Shown one piece after another: positions 33,483 through 42,736 of a stretch of 64,000 bases of DNA. Each line of letters opens with the position of its first letter. Position 1 is the stretch's first letter. A model generated the notes under the pieces. It saw only the letters and a program-made list of their open reading frames with translations. It was not told the DNA's origin and made no database searches. The stretch is from RGIG5579 sp045541915 (GTDB taxonomy: Bacteria; Bacillota; Clostridia; Oscillospirales; SIG627), in assembly GCA_045541915.1 (NCBI GenBank), contig JAZQJZ010000034.1:57512-121511 (forward strand), given 5' to 3'. A program made the position numbers and the translations under genes.

Positions 33483-33515
33483 AAAAATAAAGCGACGTTT
33501 TGTCGCTTTATTTTT
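33483..33515 (-). terminator. Terminator after the surface-protein gene
   Basis: 14-bp stem AAAAATAAAGCGAC / GTCGCTTTATTTTT with a GTTTT loop. Confidence 0.85.
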
Positions 33516-33520
33516 GATAC

Positions 33521-35071
33521 TTACTTTGATTCTTTCTTCTTCAGCAAGACAATAACAAATGCAGATGCGGCAAGGAGCATTGCACCGGCAGAAGCCAAAA
33601 AGAGAACCGTATTGTCTCCGGTCTGGGGAGAGCCTTGACCGGCTGCACCCAAAACAGAGCCGACCACATTAAAGTTTCTGGAAAGATTCTTGGTGACTTC
33701 CGTGTCTACCCATTTGGTACCGTCAAATCTCTGCTGAACAAAGGTCACAACCAGAGTGTGGACACCCATGGGAAGTCCCTTGGTTTCGAATTTACCGGTC
33801 TTAAAGTCTTCGCTAAAGGTTCCGTTCAACTCGGTATCATAACCGCTTCTGACGCGGAACTTGGAAGGAATCACGCGAAGATCGCCCAAGGTGGGATTGG
33901 AATTGTCAACAGAGTCGGGGGTTACCGTAAAGGTAACAGCTTCTCCTGCTTTGTAAACAGAACCGAACTGATTGATTCCGTATCCGGTCAAGCCGGGACG
34001 GAAGCCGGTGGCCTGAGGAGCCACTGCATCCTTGGCACTGGAGTGCAGAACAGGCGATGGAATGTAAACCACGGAAAGGGATTCACCCTTTGCAGTAGTC
34101 CAATAGTTTTTCACTTCTCTTCCCCAAGTGGAAGATACGCCTTCATCATTTTTCGCAGCATAAGGATTGATGGTGCGAGATCCTGCGTAACCGGTGGTTA
34201 AGAAGAGCTGAGTAGCACCGTTGTCACCGCCGGTACGAGTAACGGCTACCTGGAACAGGTAAGAACCGAAAAACTCAGAGTTTTTCAAGAGCTCAGCAAC
34301 CTGCGCATCATCATACTTGCCGGTGGCAGAATAGATCACATCTCCAAGAGGAATCATATATTCAAATTCATAAGTAAAGCCTTCTGCGGTCTCTTTTACA
34401 TTGATTGCAGTATTTTTACCGTATTTGAACAGGTTCCAGGTGGTGTAATAATCTTCATCCAAAGTGATGGTATTGGAAACTTCACCGTCCAATTTCTTGT
34501 AGGTACGGTTACCGGAGATACATCCGGCTACCTCATATCCATTTTCCGTCAAAGCATAAGCATAGGTATTGGAAAGGCGGGATGCAGCCTCGGGAAGTGC
34601 GGCAGACTGATTCAAGCCATAGCGCACATTGGTAAGGAGAGTGTCGACAGTGATTCCGTCGTTGGTCAACAAACTGAACTCAGTGGGAGTCTCAACCTTT
34701 TCAGCTATGAACAGGTATTCATTGTTATACATCAGATAACTGGTGATCACAACATCCTTGTAAGCATCGCCGTATGCGGCAGTATAATCGGTAGTACCGG
34801 TACCATTGGTCAAGGTTAAGCCGTCTCCAAGTTTGGAAACGTCAGACACCAGATACTCACCCTCCATAATACCACCATCCATCAGGTTGGGCACACTATC
34901 AGTTTTATGGGCGACAAACGTGTGCAACCCATAAGCCCGAAGATCACGGGCAGTGGTGCCGTACTGAATATAAGCAGTGGAGGTCTGATCTGCAAAAGTC
35001 GCAGAAACAGGAATGCAAAATGCACTCACCACAAAGGTGAAAGCAAGAAGAAGTGAAAAGATTTTTTTCAT
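33521..35071 (-). CDS. Secreted surface protein A with sorting-like C-terminus
   Basis: 516 residues. Signal peptide MKKIFSLLLAFTFVVSAFCI, cut about residue 24-27. Near residue 40 is RDLRAYGLHTF and then DGGIMEGEY, shared with protein B at 35581-37002. The following ~300 residues look like an all-beta domain of the CBM9/DOMON-like kind (weak resemblance). The C-terminus has SPQTGD, a hydrophobic helix and KKKESK, a sortase-signal layout with S in place of L. Probably wall- or membrane-anchored; ligand unknown, perhaps carbohydrate. SD GGAG; own consensus promoter. Confidence 0.72.
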   Translation of the reverse strand: MKKIFSLLLAFTFVVSAFCIPVSATFADQTSTAYIQYGTTARDLRAYGLHTFVAHKTDSVPNLMDGGIMEGEYLVSDVSKLGDGLTLTNGTGTTDYTAAYGDAYKDVVITSYLMYNNEYLFIAEKVETPTEFSLLTNDGITVDTLLTNVRYGLNQSAALPEAASRLSNTYAYALTENGYEVAGCISGNRTYKKLDGEVSNTITLDEDYYTTWNLFKYGKNTAINVKETAEGFTYEFEYMIPLGDVIYSATGKYDDAQVAELLKNSEFFGSYLFQVAVTRTGGDNGATQLFLTTGYAGSRTINPYAAKNDEGVSSTWGREVKNYWTTAKGESLSVVYIPSPVLHSSAKDAVAPQATGFRPGLTGYGINQFGSVYKAGEAVTFTVTPDSVDNSNPTLGDLRVIPSKFRVRSGYDTELNGTFSEDFKTGKFETKGLPMGVHTLVVTFVQQRFDGTKWVDTEVTKNLSRNFNVVGSVLGAAGQGSPQTGDNTVLFLASAGAMLLAASAFVIVLLKKKESK

Positions 35072-35100
35072 TGCAAACATCTCCTTATAGTTCTATTGGT

Positions 35101-35129
35101 ATTATAACATTTTCAGACTTTTGTGTCAA
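35101..35129 (-). promoter_or_regulatory. Consensus promoter of surface protein A
   Basis: TTGACA and TATAAT with a 17-bp spacer on the minus strand, 30 bp before the ATG: a perfect consensus, implying high expression. Confidence 0.85.
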
Positions 35130-35162
35130 TAGAAAAATGTACGGATTCCATAAATTTTGCGC

Positions 35163-35504
35163 TTATTTTGAGGTTTTTTTAGACTTTTCCTCTTTTTTCT
35201 CTTTTTCCCTTAAAAGGATTCCGACAATGATAGTTGACGCAATCAGCAATATACCGGCAAGAACCAGAAAAAAGGAGGCCAGCGGATCTAAATCCTCACT
35301 CTTTTGTCCCCCACTGGTTTCCACAGAGTGGTAGATAATTTCTGTGCTTTCCGGAAGCGCTTGACTTCCATCCCAAAGACCGGACCAATCCGACTCCTTA
35401 TGATTCGAAGAAACTTGGGGAAGGTCACGTCCAAAAGTCACTACAGAAGACGAGCTTGTTATCGACAAAATTGAAGTACCCATCAGAATCTCGTGTTCGA
35501 TCAC
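35163..35504 (-). CDS. Small single-pass membrane protein
   Basis: 113 residues from a GTG with AAGGAGG seven bases upstream. The Ser/Gly-rich N-terminal part has no classical signal peptide; one transmembrane helix (about 78-100, FFLVLAGILLIASTIIVGIL) is followed by a Lys/Glu-rich tail (REKEKKEEKSKK). The layout resembles the membrane end of the neighbouring surface proteins, so it may be a degenerate or accessory member. It lies between proteins B and A, after B's terminator. Confidence 0.55.
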   Translation of the reverse strand: MIEHEILMGTSILSITSSSSVVTFGRDLPQVSSNHKESDWSGLWDGSQALPESTEIIYHSVETSGGQKSEDLDPLASFFLVLAGILLIASTIIVGILLREKEKKEEKSKKTSK

Positions 35505-35539
35505 AGTCTTTCCTCCTTCTAACAAAAACACTGAAAAAC

Positions 35540-35565
35540 AAAAATCAGCGGTCGAAAGACCGCCG
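35540..35565 (-). terminator. Terminator after surface protein B
   Basis: GCGGTC / GACCGC stem with a GAAA tetraloop, extended by TC/GA with bulges; followed on the minus strand by TTTTTGTTTTT. Confidence 0.75.
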
Positions 35566-35580
35566 ATAAAAGGTAAGAAC

Positions 35581-37002
35581 TTACTGCAGACGGGAGCTGC
35601 GCTTTTTCATAACTACCACAACAACTGCAGCAGCGCACAGGATCATAACGGCAGACAGCACAACAGTCAGAGTCAAGCTGTCGCCGGTAGAAGCAGCTGC
35701 CTGAGTTGCAACGCCAACCACACGGTTATTCACACCGCGAACACCACTGGTCAAAACACCGCGAGTACGGGTCACACGGGAGGTGGAAGAAACAACAGTT
35801 TCCGTTGCATTGGTGTAATATCCTTCGTAGTTGAAGGAATCATCGTAAGCACCGAGGAAGTGAACCGGGTTCATCAAGAAGGTGCAGGTTTTGCTGCCTT
35901 GACCGTGAGTCGATTTAATAGCCTCAGAAATAGTATTGTGGAACACATATTCGCCAATCTTGCTGTTATCAGCAGATTCAGCGGCACCGCCGGTAGGCAA
36001 ATAGGTCTGTGCAAAGATTACATCGTTGGGATAGATCTTAACTTCGGTACCGTTGGGAAGAGTGCTCACTTTAGCGGTCTTTGCCTGAAGTCTCATATCG
36101 AAGCCCCAAGCGCCCCACTCGGGAACGTAGTCGATGGGAGTTCCATCTTCATACTCAACATCCGTAATACGGAGAACATCCTTCAAAAGCAGACGGCCTT
36201 CAAAGGCAATGCCCCACTTTCCGTTTTCGAGGAAGGTAACTGTATAGGTGAAGTTATCGTTTCTCTGGTAAACCGTAGGACCCCAGGACTGACCCAGATC
36301 GTCCACATAAACGGCCAAATTGGTAGTTACAAATTTGTTGTCTTCTAGAACGGTGAAGGTTCTCTTGCTGATGTTTACCGATGCAACAGGTTGCTGTCCT
36401 TCCCAATCGGTGCTGGAATACTTGTAAAGGTTGTAACGATTGTGAGCATAAGAAGAGGCTCCGTGAGAAACTGCGATGTTATCGCTCTGCATAAAGTTGA
36501 CCATAACATCCGCATACCAAGTTCTGCCGCGCTCTGCGCCGGGAACATAGTCTGTATCGGTGGTGTCGCGAATCTCAGGAATCACAGTGGTAACACCGAA
36601 ATAGAAATATTCATCATCATAGGTCAGATAACTGTTGATATAATCCGGCATATCGGACCGATCGATATAATCCGTCCAGTCATTGTCATACTCATGGCCC
36701 GTCTGTGTGCCGGAGGAACTGAGAACAAAACGGTTCATCCACAGGTTATCACCAGGAACAGAAGAAAGTGCGCGGCCATTGTTAGGACCGGGATACTCAC
36801 CCTTCTCGATGTCGATCTTACCGTCGATGGTCGGAGGCACATCGGTGGAATACACATTCAGGGTGTGCAGACCGTACGCTTCCAAATCATGGGCAGAGAC
36901 CGTGTTCGGAATGGAAAGGGTATATCCTCTCGCACTGGAGACGACAGTGAAAAGGGAAACCACCATCAACACTGCCAGAAGGATCGATACAATTCTCTTC
37001 AT
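35581..37002 (-). CDS. Secreted surface protein B with C-terminal anchor
   Basis: 473 residues. Signal peptide MKRIVSILLAVLMVVSLFTV, then HDLEAYGLHTL and PPTIDGKIDIEKGEY, the same block as protein A and similar to the opening of CBM9-like carbohydrate-binding domains. A long beta-rich domain follows. It ends AASTGDS, a hydrophobic helix (VVLSAVMILCAAAVVVVVM) and KKRSSRLQ: a sorting-like tail without the Pro of LPxTG. Probably exported and anchored. The start at 37002 is chosen by SD AAGGAG and signal peptide; the longer frame adds nine non-signal residues. Confidence 0.72.
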   Translation of the reverse strand: MKRIVSILLAVLMVVSLFTVVSSARGYTLSIPNTVSAHDLEAYGLHTLNVYSTDVPPTIDGKIDIEKGEYPGPNNGRALSSVPGDNLWMNRFVLSSSGTQTGHEYDNDWTDYIDRSDMPDYINSYLTYDDEYFYFGVTTVIPEIRDTTDTDYVPGAERGRTWYADVMVNFMQSDNIAVSHGASSYAHNRYNLYKYSSTDWEGQQPVASVNISKRTFTVLEDNKFVTTNLAVYVDDLGQSWGPTVYQRNDNFTYTVTFLENGKWGIAFEGRLLLKDVLRITDVEYEDGTPIDYVPEWGAWGFDMRLQAKTAKVSTLPNGTEVKIYPNDVIFAQTYLPTGGAAESADNSKIGEYVFHNTISEAIKSTHGQGSKTCTFLMNPVHFLGAYDDSFNYEGYYTNATETVVSSTSRVTRTRGVLTSGVRGVNNRVVGVATQAAASTGDSLTLTVVLSAVMILCAAAVVVVVMKKRSSRLQ

Positions 37003-37060
37003 CGTTTGCTCCTTAATCATTTTTTTCAAATGAGCATAGTATCACTCAATATCTGGTATT

Positions 37061-37089
37061 ATGATAGCATCGTTCCATTTTTTTGTCAA
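37061..37089 (-). promoter_or_regulatory. Promoter of surface protein B
   Basis: TTGACA and TATCAT with a 17-bp spacer on the minus strand. Confidence 0.78.
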
Positions 37090-37152
37090 GCAATTTTTCC
37101 TTGTTTTCTCGAAAAAAACCGGATATTAAGGATATTTTTCACAAAATATCCA

Positions 37153-37181
37153 TTGCTTTCTTTTTCTTTATCCTGTAAAAT
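37153..37181 (+). promoter_or_regulatory. Promoter of the 188-aa membrane protein
   Basis: TTGCTT and TAAAAT with a 17-bp spacer, 55 bp before the ATG. Confidence 0.55.
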
Positions 37182-37235
37182 AGACATACGATCTCACTTT
37201 TTATAAAATAAATAATTGAATTGAAAGGATACGCC

Positions 37236-37802
37236 ATGCATCAGTTTTCCAGAAATTACGGTTTGATTTTAAAAACCTTCCTTTATCAGGTTGCCATGAG
37301 TCTCTTTGGGTTCATGATGTACACCGGAACCTACAAGATCCCCTTGCTTCTGGTGGTTGGTCAGATCACGATCTTATTTTTTTTCATTTATATTATGTTT
37401 TCGCAAACGTACCAAGCCGGCTCGAAAGCTTGCGAGCACGATTGGGCACACAGTCTCTCCTCCTCTTGCCTGCTTGGCTTTCTCTTTGCCCTGATCGCGT
37501 TCATTCCGGCCATTGTGCTTTCCGTTTGGTGCGTGGCAGTTCCCCCGGTTGCTGCTGACGGTGCTTCCTATTCTGCAAGCTATGCTCCTTTTTTGATCAA
37601 CCGTTTCTTCTTACAGGGAATGTATATCGGCATTTCCCAATGGCTCTTCCCTGCCGCCTCCGCCAGCGCCGGTGACGCCGCTGCCAATGCTGCCGCTATG
37701 AATTCTCAATGCTTTATGTATTTGTTCACCGCCATACCGGGCCTTCTTGCCAGCGGAATCGGCTATTTGGTGGGCTACAAGCACTTCCGTTCCCAAAAGT
37801 AA
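37236..37802 (+). CDS. Hypothetical four-pass membrane protein
   Basis: 188 residues. Hydrophobic segments at about 10-32, 35-57, 76-102 and 165-185, with an Ala/Ser-rich stretch (ASASAGDAAANAAAM) before the last. The short polar tail GYKHFRSQK should be cytoplasmic. Family not recognised. The ATG at 37236 follows AAAGGA; an in-frame TTG at 37221 is less likely. Upstream of a wall amidase, but 50 bp apart with different SD style, so linkage is uncertain. Confidence 0.65.
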   Translation: MHQFSRNYGLILKTFLYQVAMSLFGFMMYTGTYKIPLLLVVGQITILFFFIYIMFSQTYQAGSKACEHDWAHSLSSSCLLGFLFALIAFIPAIVLSVWCVAVPPVAADGASYSASYAPFLINRFFLQGMYIGISQWLFPAASASAGDAAANAAAMNSQCFMYLFTAIPGLLASGIGYLVGYKHFRSQK

Positions 37803-37852
37803 AACGTATATTTTCCCTTCTTTTCGCATAGTCTGCCATGAGGTGATGCTTT

Positions 37853-38593
37853 GTGAAAAAGAAGGGAAATTTTTTGTTCCTTGGAAAAACTGTTTTGTTT
37901 TCTGTTTTTTTGATCGTTCTCATTTTATTGTTCTCCGATCTGTTTCAACGATTCCAAAAAAAAGAGAGCCTTCCCACGTTCTGCGATTCTCAAATTGAAA
38001 AACATCCCACTGTAATTTTAGATGCGGGACACGGAGGTATGGATTCCGGTGCCGTTTCGGTTTTAGGAGAGGAAGAGAAAAATATTAACCTTGCCGTTGT
38101 AAAAAAAATCGGCGCTTTTTTGGAAGAGGCCGGAATCTGCGTTCTTTATACTCGAACAGAGGATGTAATGCTCACTTCCGAAAAAACATCCTCCAAAAAA
38201 GCCGGTGATCTTCTGGCAAGAGTGGAATTGGCAAAGGAAAATCCGGAGGCAGTCTTTATCAGCATTCACATGAACACCTTACCCATTGAAAAGTACAAAG
38301 GCTTGCAGGTTTTCTACTCGGATAATCACAGCACCAGCAGAGTTCTGGCCCAGCAGATTCAAAACGATGCAAAACAGCTATTGCAAAAGGACAACAACCG
38401 CAACGCAAAAAACGCCATGTCCTCCATTTACATTTTGGACCGAATCACCACACCCGCAGTATTGGTGGAATGCGGATTCATTTCCAATCACGAGGAAGCT
38501 TCACTTCTCGTGCAGGAGGATTACCAGAAGCAATTGGCTTTTGTGATCTCAAGATCGGTCATTTCTTTTATGTTGCAAAAAGAAAATTCATAA
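37853..38593 (+). CDS. cwlD: N-acetylmuramoyl-L-alanine amidase, CwlD-like
   Basis: 246 residues. N-terminal membrane anchor or uncleaved signal (FLFLGKTVLFSVFLIVLILL), then an amidase_3 domain. Zinc and catalytic residues: His in LDAGHGGMDSGA, Glu in GEEEKNINL, His in FISIHMN and the catalytic Glu in VLVECGF. It removes peptide stems from muramic acid. Size and single-domain form fit CwlD, which acts in spore cortex maturation; in a non-sporulating strain it would be a general amidase. GTG start behind GAGGTGA. Confidence 0.85.
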   Translation: MKKKGNFLFLGKTVLFSVFLIVLILLFSDLFQRFQKKESLPTFCDSQIEKHPTVILDAGHGGMDSGAVSVLGEEEKNINLAVVKKIGAFLEEAGICVLYTRTEDVMLTSEKTSSKKAGDLLARVELAKENPEAVFISIHMNTLPIEKYKGLQVFYSDNHSTSRVLAQQIQNDAKQLLQKDNNRNAKNAMSSIYILDRITTPAVLVECGFISNHEEASLLVQEDYQKQLAFVISRSVISFMLQKENS

Positions 38594-38619
38594 ATTCGAG
38601 GAAAAAATTCATTTTGCTC

Positions 38620-38648
38620 TTGATTTTTGTTTTTGGTTGTGGTATCAT
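38620..38648 (+). promoter_or_regulatory. Promoter of rpmE
   Basis: TTGATT and TATCAT with a 17-bp spacer, ~65 bp before the ATG. Confidence 0.65.
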
Positions 38649-38714
38649 ATAGTGCAATGTCGTTGAAAGATGATTTCATCGCAACGTAAATTCAAGCAGA
38701 AAAAGGTGAAAAGA

Positions 38715-38912
38715 ATGAAAGAAGGACTTCATCCCTCCTACAAGGACACCGTGATCATTTGCGCTTGCGGTGCGGAATACCCCACCAGATCCACCAAAGA
38801 AAACATTCACGTGGATATTTGCGCAAAGTGCCATCCCTTCTACACCGGCAAACAGAAGTTTGTTGACGCTGGCGGTCGTGTTGATAAGTTCAACAAGAAG
38901 TTTGGCAGATAA
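38715..38912 (+). CDS. rpmE: 50S ribosomal protein L31 (zinc-binding form)
   Basis: 65 residues. The Cys set of the zinc-containing L31 type is present: CAC near residue 16 and CAKC near residue 36, followed by the signature HPFYTGKQKFVDAGGRVDKFNKKF. Part of the large ribosomal subunit. The start follows AAAAGGTGAAAAGA. Own promoter and terminator. Confidence 0.96.
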   Translation: MKEGLHPSYKDTVIICACGAEYPTRSTKENIHVDICAKCHPFYTGKQKFVDAGGRVDKFNKKFGR

Positions 38913-38945
38913 GTTGTCGGGTGAATTGCCCGCATAATAACGGGT

Positions 38946-38980
38946 AAAAGCGGTGCACTGTTCCGGTGTTCCGCTTTTTT
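38946..38980 (+). terminator. Terminator of rpmE
   Basis: AAAAGCGG / CCGCTTTT stem with an inner CAC/GTG pairing and TTTTTT exit. Confidence 0.8.
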
Positions 38981-39010
38981 CTATATTCCAGATCATAAGA
39001 TAAGGAAGCT

Positions 39011-40333
39011 ATGGATAAAAACTTTTTCGATGTACAAAAGCAGCCGGATGGCTTTGTTACAGAAAACACCGATCCGGAAAAAGCAATCCTGGTCAGCGTG
39101 GTGTTAGACGACGGGGACCCAATGGATACCACCTCTTCCCTGGACGAATTGGAGGCTCTTTTAGAGACCGCCGGCGGCGTCAGCTGCGGACGCTTAATCC
39201 AATCCAGACAAAAGCCGGAGCATACCACCTATATCGGGTCGGGAAAGCTTCGGGAGCTTTGTGAAATGTGTTTTGCCCTTTCCATTGACCTTGTGGTATT
39301 CGACTGCGAGCTTTCTCCCGCTCAGATCCGCAACATTGAAAACGCCTTGGATTCGGTTCGTGTCATTGACCGAACCATGCTCATATTGGATATTTTTGCA
39401 CAAAATGCCACCACCGGCGAAGGAATGCTGCAGGTAGAAATTGCAAACCTCAAATACACTCTCCCCCGGCTTTCCGGCCAGGGAGACGCCCTTTCCCGTC
39501 TTGGCGGCGGCATCGGGACCCGCGGTCCCGGTGAAACAAAATTAGAGCAGGATCGCAGACACGTAAAAAGAAGAATTCAAAAGCTGGAAGAGGATTTGGC
39601 CGAGCTTGCCAAAAAGCGGAAAACCCAACGAAAAAGCCGCGAAAAAAGCGGCATTTTCCAAATTTCTCTGGCCGGCTATACCAATGCCGGAAAATCTTCC
39701 CTATTGAATTCGCTTTGCCAAGAACAGATCCTGGCTCAGGATAAACTCTTTGCCACGCTGGATCCCACCACCAGAAGACTTCGTTTGCCCCGGTTTGGCG
39801 AGGTGCTTCTCACGGACACCGTCGGCTTTATCAATCGACTCCCCCACCACCTGGTTGAGGCATTTCAATCCACTTTGGACGAGGTACTTTACAGCGATCT
39901 GGTTCTTTTGGTGCTGGATGCAACCGACCCTAAGTTTCTTCAAAAAACTGAGATCACGGAAAAAATTCTTTCTGATTTGTACGAAAAACGCGGCGTGACC
40001 CCTCCTCCCACACTTTACGTTTTAAATAAAACCGACCGCGAGGAAAGCCTTTTTCACACTGCCGCTTTTCCGAAGGAAAAGGATCATGTTTTAATTTCCG
40101 CCAAAACCGGAAAAGGCGCGGAAGAGCTGCTTGAAAAAATAGAAGAAATCCTTTCCCAGGCAAAAAAGGAATGTCAGTTTCTTTTGCCTCACTCGGAGGG
40201 CGGAAAGCTTTCCTTGCTTTATAAAACAGCGAATATTTTAAACACAGATTACCTTCCGGATGGCATTTTGGTGAATGCTATTTGTGATGAAAAAACACGC
40301 GGAGCGCTCTCTCAATTTATCATAAAAGGATAA
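39011..40333 (+). CDS. hflX: Ribosome-associated GTPase HflX
   Basis: 440 residues. N-terminal HflX nucleotide-binding domain, linker helix with the family signature GGGIGTRGPGETKLE (165-179), coiled region, then the G domain: G1 GYTNAGKSS (222-230), G3 DTVGF, G4 NKTD and the G5 region SAKTGKG. It binds 50S/70S ribosomes and splits stalled ribosomes under stress. ATG behind AAGGAAG. parC follows after 11 bp, so the two are probably cotranscribed. Confidence 0.95.
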   Translation: MDKNFFDVQKQPDGFVTENTDPEKAILVSVVLDDGDPMDTTSSLDELEALLETAGGVSCGRLIQSRQKPEHTTYIGSGKLRELCEMCFALSIDLVVFDCELSPAQIRNIENALDSVRVIDRTMLILDIFAQNATTGEGMLQVEIANLKYTLPRLSGQGDALSRLGGGIGTRGPGETKLEQDRRHVKRRIQKLEEDLAELAKKRKTQRKSREKSGIFQISLAGYTNAGKSSLLNSLCQEQILAQDKLFATLDPTTRRLRLPRFGEVLLTDTVGFINRLPHHLVEAFQSTLDEVLYSDLVLLVLDATDPKFLQKTEITEKILSDLYEKRGVTPPPTLYVLNKTDREESLFHTAAFPKEKDHVLISAKTGKGAEELLEKIEEILSQAKKECQFLLPHSEGGKLSLLYKTANILNTDYLPDGILVNAICDEKTRGALSQFIIKG

Positions 40334-40344
40334 CGAGGTATCAC

Positions 40345-42579
40345 ATGGCTGAAAGAAAAAAGAAAAATGCCAAAGTCCAAAGCAAAACCGTTGTTCCGGC
40401 AGTGATTCGGGAACAGCCTATTACCGATACGTTGCGGGAAAACTATATGCCTTACGCAATGAGCTCTATCATTTCCCGTGCCATTCCCGAAATTGACGGC
40501 TTGAAGCCCTCTCACCGAAAACTCCTGTATACTATGTACAAGATGGGTCTTCTTACCGGAGAGCGGATCAAGAGTGCCAATGTGGTAGGTCAGACCATGC
40601 GCTTAAACCCCCACGGTGACGCCGCCATCTACGAGACTCTGGTTCGATTAACCAGAGGAAACGAAGCTCTGCTTCACCCCTTTGTAGACTCCAAGGGTGC
40701 TTTTGGTAAGCAGTACTCCAAAATGGCATATGCCGCCTACCGTTATACCGAGGTAAAGCTAGCTCCCATCTGCGCAGAGCTATTCAATGGGATTGATAAG
40801 GATGCAGTGGACCTTGTGGATAACTATGATGCCACCATGAAGGAGCCGGTGCTGCTTCCCTCCTCCTTTCCCAATGTTTTGGTTTGTCCCAACACGGGAA
40901 TTGCCGTAGGTCTTGCAAGTTCCATTTGTTCCTTCAACTTAAACGAAACCTGCGACGCTGCCATTGCGCTGATGCAGGATCCGAATGCTGATCTGTATTC
41001 CATTCTGAAAGCGCCCGATTTTTCCACCGGTGGCGAGATTTTGTATGACAAGGAAGAAATACAGCAGATCTATGAAACGGGAAAAGGCGCTTTCACTGTC
41101 CGCGCTGTTTGGCACACCATCCCCAAAGAAAACCGCATTGTGGTCACGCAGATTCCTTATAACACCACGGTAGACCAGATCATTGAAAAGATCATCCAGC
41201 TCATCAAGGAAGGCAAACTGAAGGAGATCAACGATGTGCGCGACGAGATCGACCTGGACGGCTTGAAACTGACCATTGATTTAAAGCGCGGCACCGATCC
41301 GGACAAACTGATGGCAAAGCTTTTGAAGGCCACGGATCTGGAATGTCGCTTCCCATGCAATTTCAATGTTCTGATCGCCGGTTCTCCCCATCAGCTTGGC
41401 GTACGGGAAATCTTAAACGAATGGCACGCTTTCCGATGCGAATGCTTAAAGCGCGAGTTTTACTATGAACTTGGCCAAAAAGAAGCAAAGTTGCACCTTT
41501 TATTGGGCCTGGAAAAGATCCTGGTAGACATTGACAAGGCCATTTCCATCATTCGGAAAACACAGCACGAAAAGGATGTAATCCCCAATCTTTGCTCGGG
41601 ATTTGACATTGATGAAAAACAGGCTGAATACATTGCTGAAATCAAATTGCGCCACCTGAACCGCCAGTACATTTTAGATCGAATCAGCGAACGCGAAAAG
41701 CTGGAAAAGGAAATTGCTGAATTGGAAGCCTTGCTTTGCAGCAGCCGCAAATTAAACCATTATATCATCAAGCAATTAGAGGGGATCAAAAAGAAGTACG
41801 GTCAGGAACGGAAGACGAAAATCGCCTACGAATTCAGCCGTCCCAGCGAGAAACTGAAGCTGGACGAAGAGGTAGAATACACCGCTCACTGCGTCATTAC
41901 CAAGGGCGGCTACTTAAAGAATATCCCCTTAAAATCCATTATGGTCAGCGACAACCAACGCTTGAAGGAGGAAGACTCCATCGTTTTCTCCGGCGAAATG
42001 TCTTCCAAAAAAATCATTTACTTCTTCACAGACAAGGCCCAGGTTTATCCTGCAAAATTTGGAGATTTTGCTACCACAAAGGCCTCCGAGCTGGGTGATT
42101 ACATTCCGGCAAAGCTGGAAATGGAAAAGGACGAGCGCGTGATCTTTTCTCTTCCTCTGGACGACTTGAAGGGGCGGCTCGCGGTTGTTTTTGAGAACGG
42201 AAAGGGAGTTTCTTTTCCCATGTCTGTCTATGAAACAAAGGGCAACCGAAAAAAACTGACCGGCGCTTTCAGCTCCGCTTCCCCCGCCGTTGCACTGTTC
42301 CACCTAAAGCCCGGCGAAACCAAGGAGATTTTCTTGAAAACCCATTTGGGAAGAGCTTGTATTCTTCGTTCCACTCTGTTTGCAGAAAAGAGCACCCGTA
42401 CCAGCGCTGGCAATCAAATGATGGCTTTAAAGAAAAACGATGCCATCACTGAGGCCGCTGAAGTATCCACCGAGCAGGATCCCTCCCTTGCCATTTACAG
42501 AAAGCCGAGAGTTCCCACCCCTGGCATCATTTATAATGAAATTGATATGGCATCGGCGCAAGGAAAAATGAACCTATAG
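40345..42579 (+). CDS. parC: DNA topoisomerase IV subunit A-like (type IIA)
   Basis: 744 residues. Breakage-reunion domain with LKPSHRKLLYTM, the HPHGDAAIYETLVRL-like block (LNPHGDAAIYETLVRLTRG) and catalytic Tyr134 in AAYRYTEVKL, where the usual AAMRYTE has Tyr in place of Met. The long coiled coil (about 440-500) has LEKEIAELEALLCSS. The shortened C-terminal beta-pinwheel has no clear GyrA box, so ParC rather than GyrA. Its ParE partner is not in this window. SD GAGG six bases before the ATG. Confidence 0.9.
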   Translation: MAERKKKNAKVQSKTVVPAVIREQPITDTLRENYMPYAMSSIISRAIPEIDGLKPSHRKLLYTMYKMGLLTGERIKSANVVGQTMRLNPHGDAAIYETLVRLTRGNEALLHPFVDSKGAFGKQYSKMAYAAYRYTEVKLAPICAELFNGIDKDAVDLVDNYDATMKEPVLLPSSFPNVLVCPNTGIAVGLASSICSFNLNETCDAAIALMQDPNADLYSILKAPDFSTGGEILYDKEEIQQIYETGKGAFTVRAVWHTIPKENRIVVTQIPYNTTVDQIIEKIIQLIKEGKLKEINDVRDEIDLDGLKLTIDLKRGTDPDKLMAKLLKATDLECRFPCNFNVLIAGSPHQLGVREILNEWHAFRCECLKREFYYELGQKEAKLHLLLGLEKILVDIDKAISIIRKTQHEKDVIPNLCSGFDIDEKQAEYIAEIKLRHLNRQYILDRISEREKLEKEIAELEALLCSSRKLNHYIIKQLEGIKKKYGQERKTKIAYEFSRPSEKLKLDEEVEYTAHCVITKGGYLKNIPLKSIMVSDNQRLKEEDSIVFSGEMSSKKIIYFFTDKAQVYPAKFGDFATTKASELGDYIPAKLEMEKDERVIFSLPLDDLKGRLAVVFENGKGVSFPMSVYETKGNRKKLTGAFSSASPAVALFHLKPGETKEIFLKTHLGRACILRSTLFAEKSTRTSAGNQMMALKKNDAITEAAEVSTEQDPSLAIYRKPRVPTPGIIYNEIDMASAQGKMNL

Positions 42580-42585
42580 TCTCAC

Positions 42586-42617
42586 AGGAAGGAAGCGAAA
42601 TCGCTTCCTTCCTTTTA
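42586..42617 (+). terminator. Terminator of hflX-parC
   Basis: 12-bp perfect stem AGGAAGGAAGCG / CGCTTCCTTCCT with a 4-base loop and TTT. Confidence 0.85.
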
Positions 42618-42640
42618 TAGTTATTTTTTCCATGTTTCAC

Positions 42641-42669
42641 TTTACAACAAATAAAAAAAATGATATACT
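42641..42669 (+). promoter_or_regulatory. Promoter of the gdpP-like/rplI/dnaB unit
   Basis: TTTACA and TATACT with a 17-bp spacer, ~68 bp before the ATG at 42737. Confidence 0.7.
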
Positions 42670-42736
42670 AAAATGGAATATACGGTACAAACTTTTAAAC
42701 GGTCTTTTGAATGAGACCGAGAAGGAACGTAATAGT

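Noticed and set aside
35020..35071. True LPxTG sortase substrate call for surface protein A
   Set aside because: The motif reads SPQTG and lies at the other end of the gene; without a sortase in view only a sorting-like tail can be claimed.
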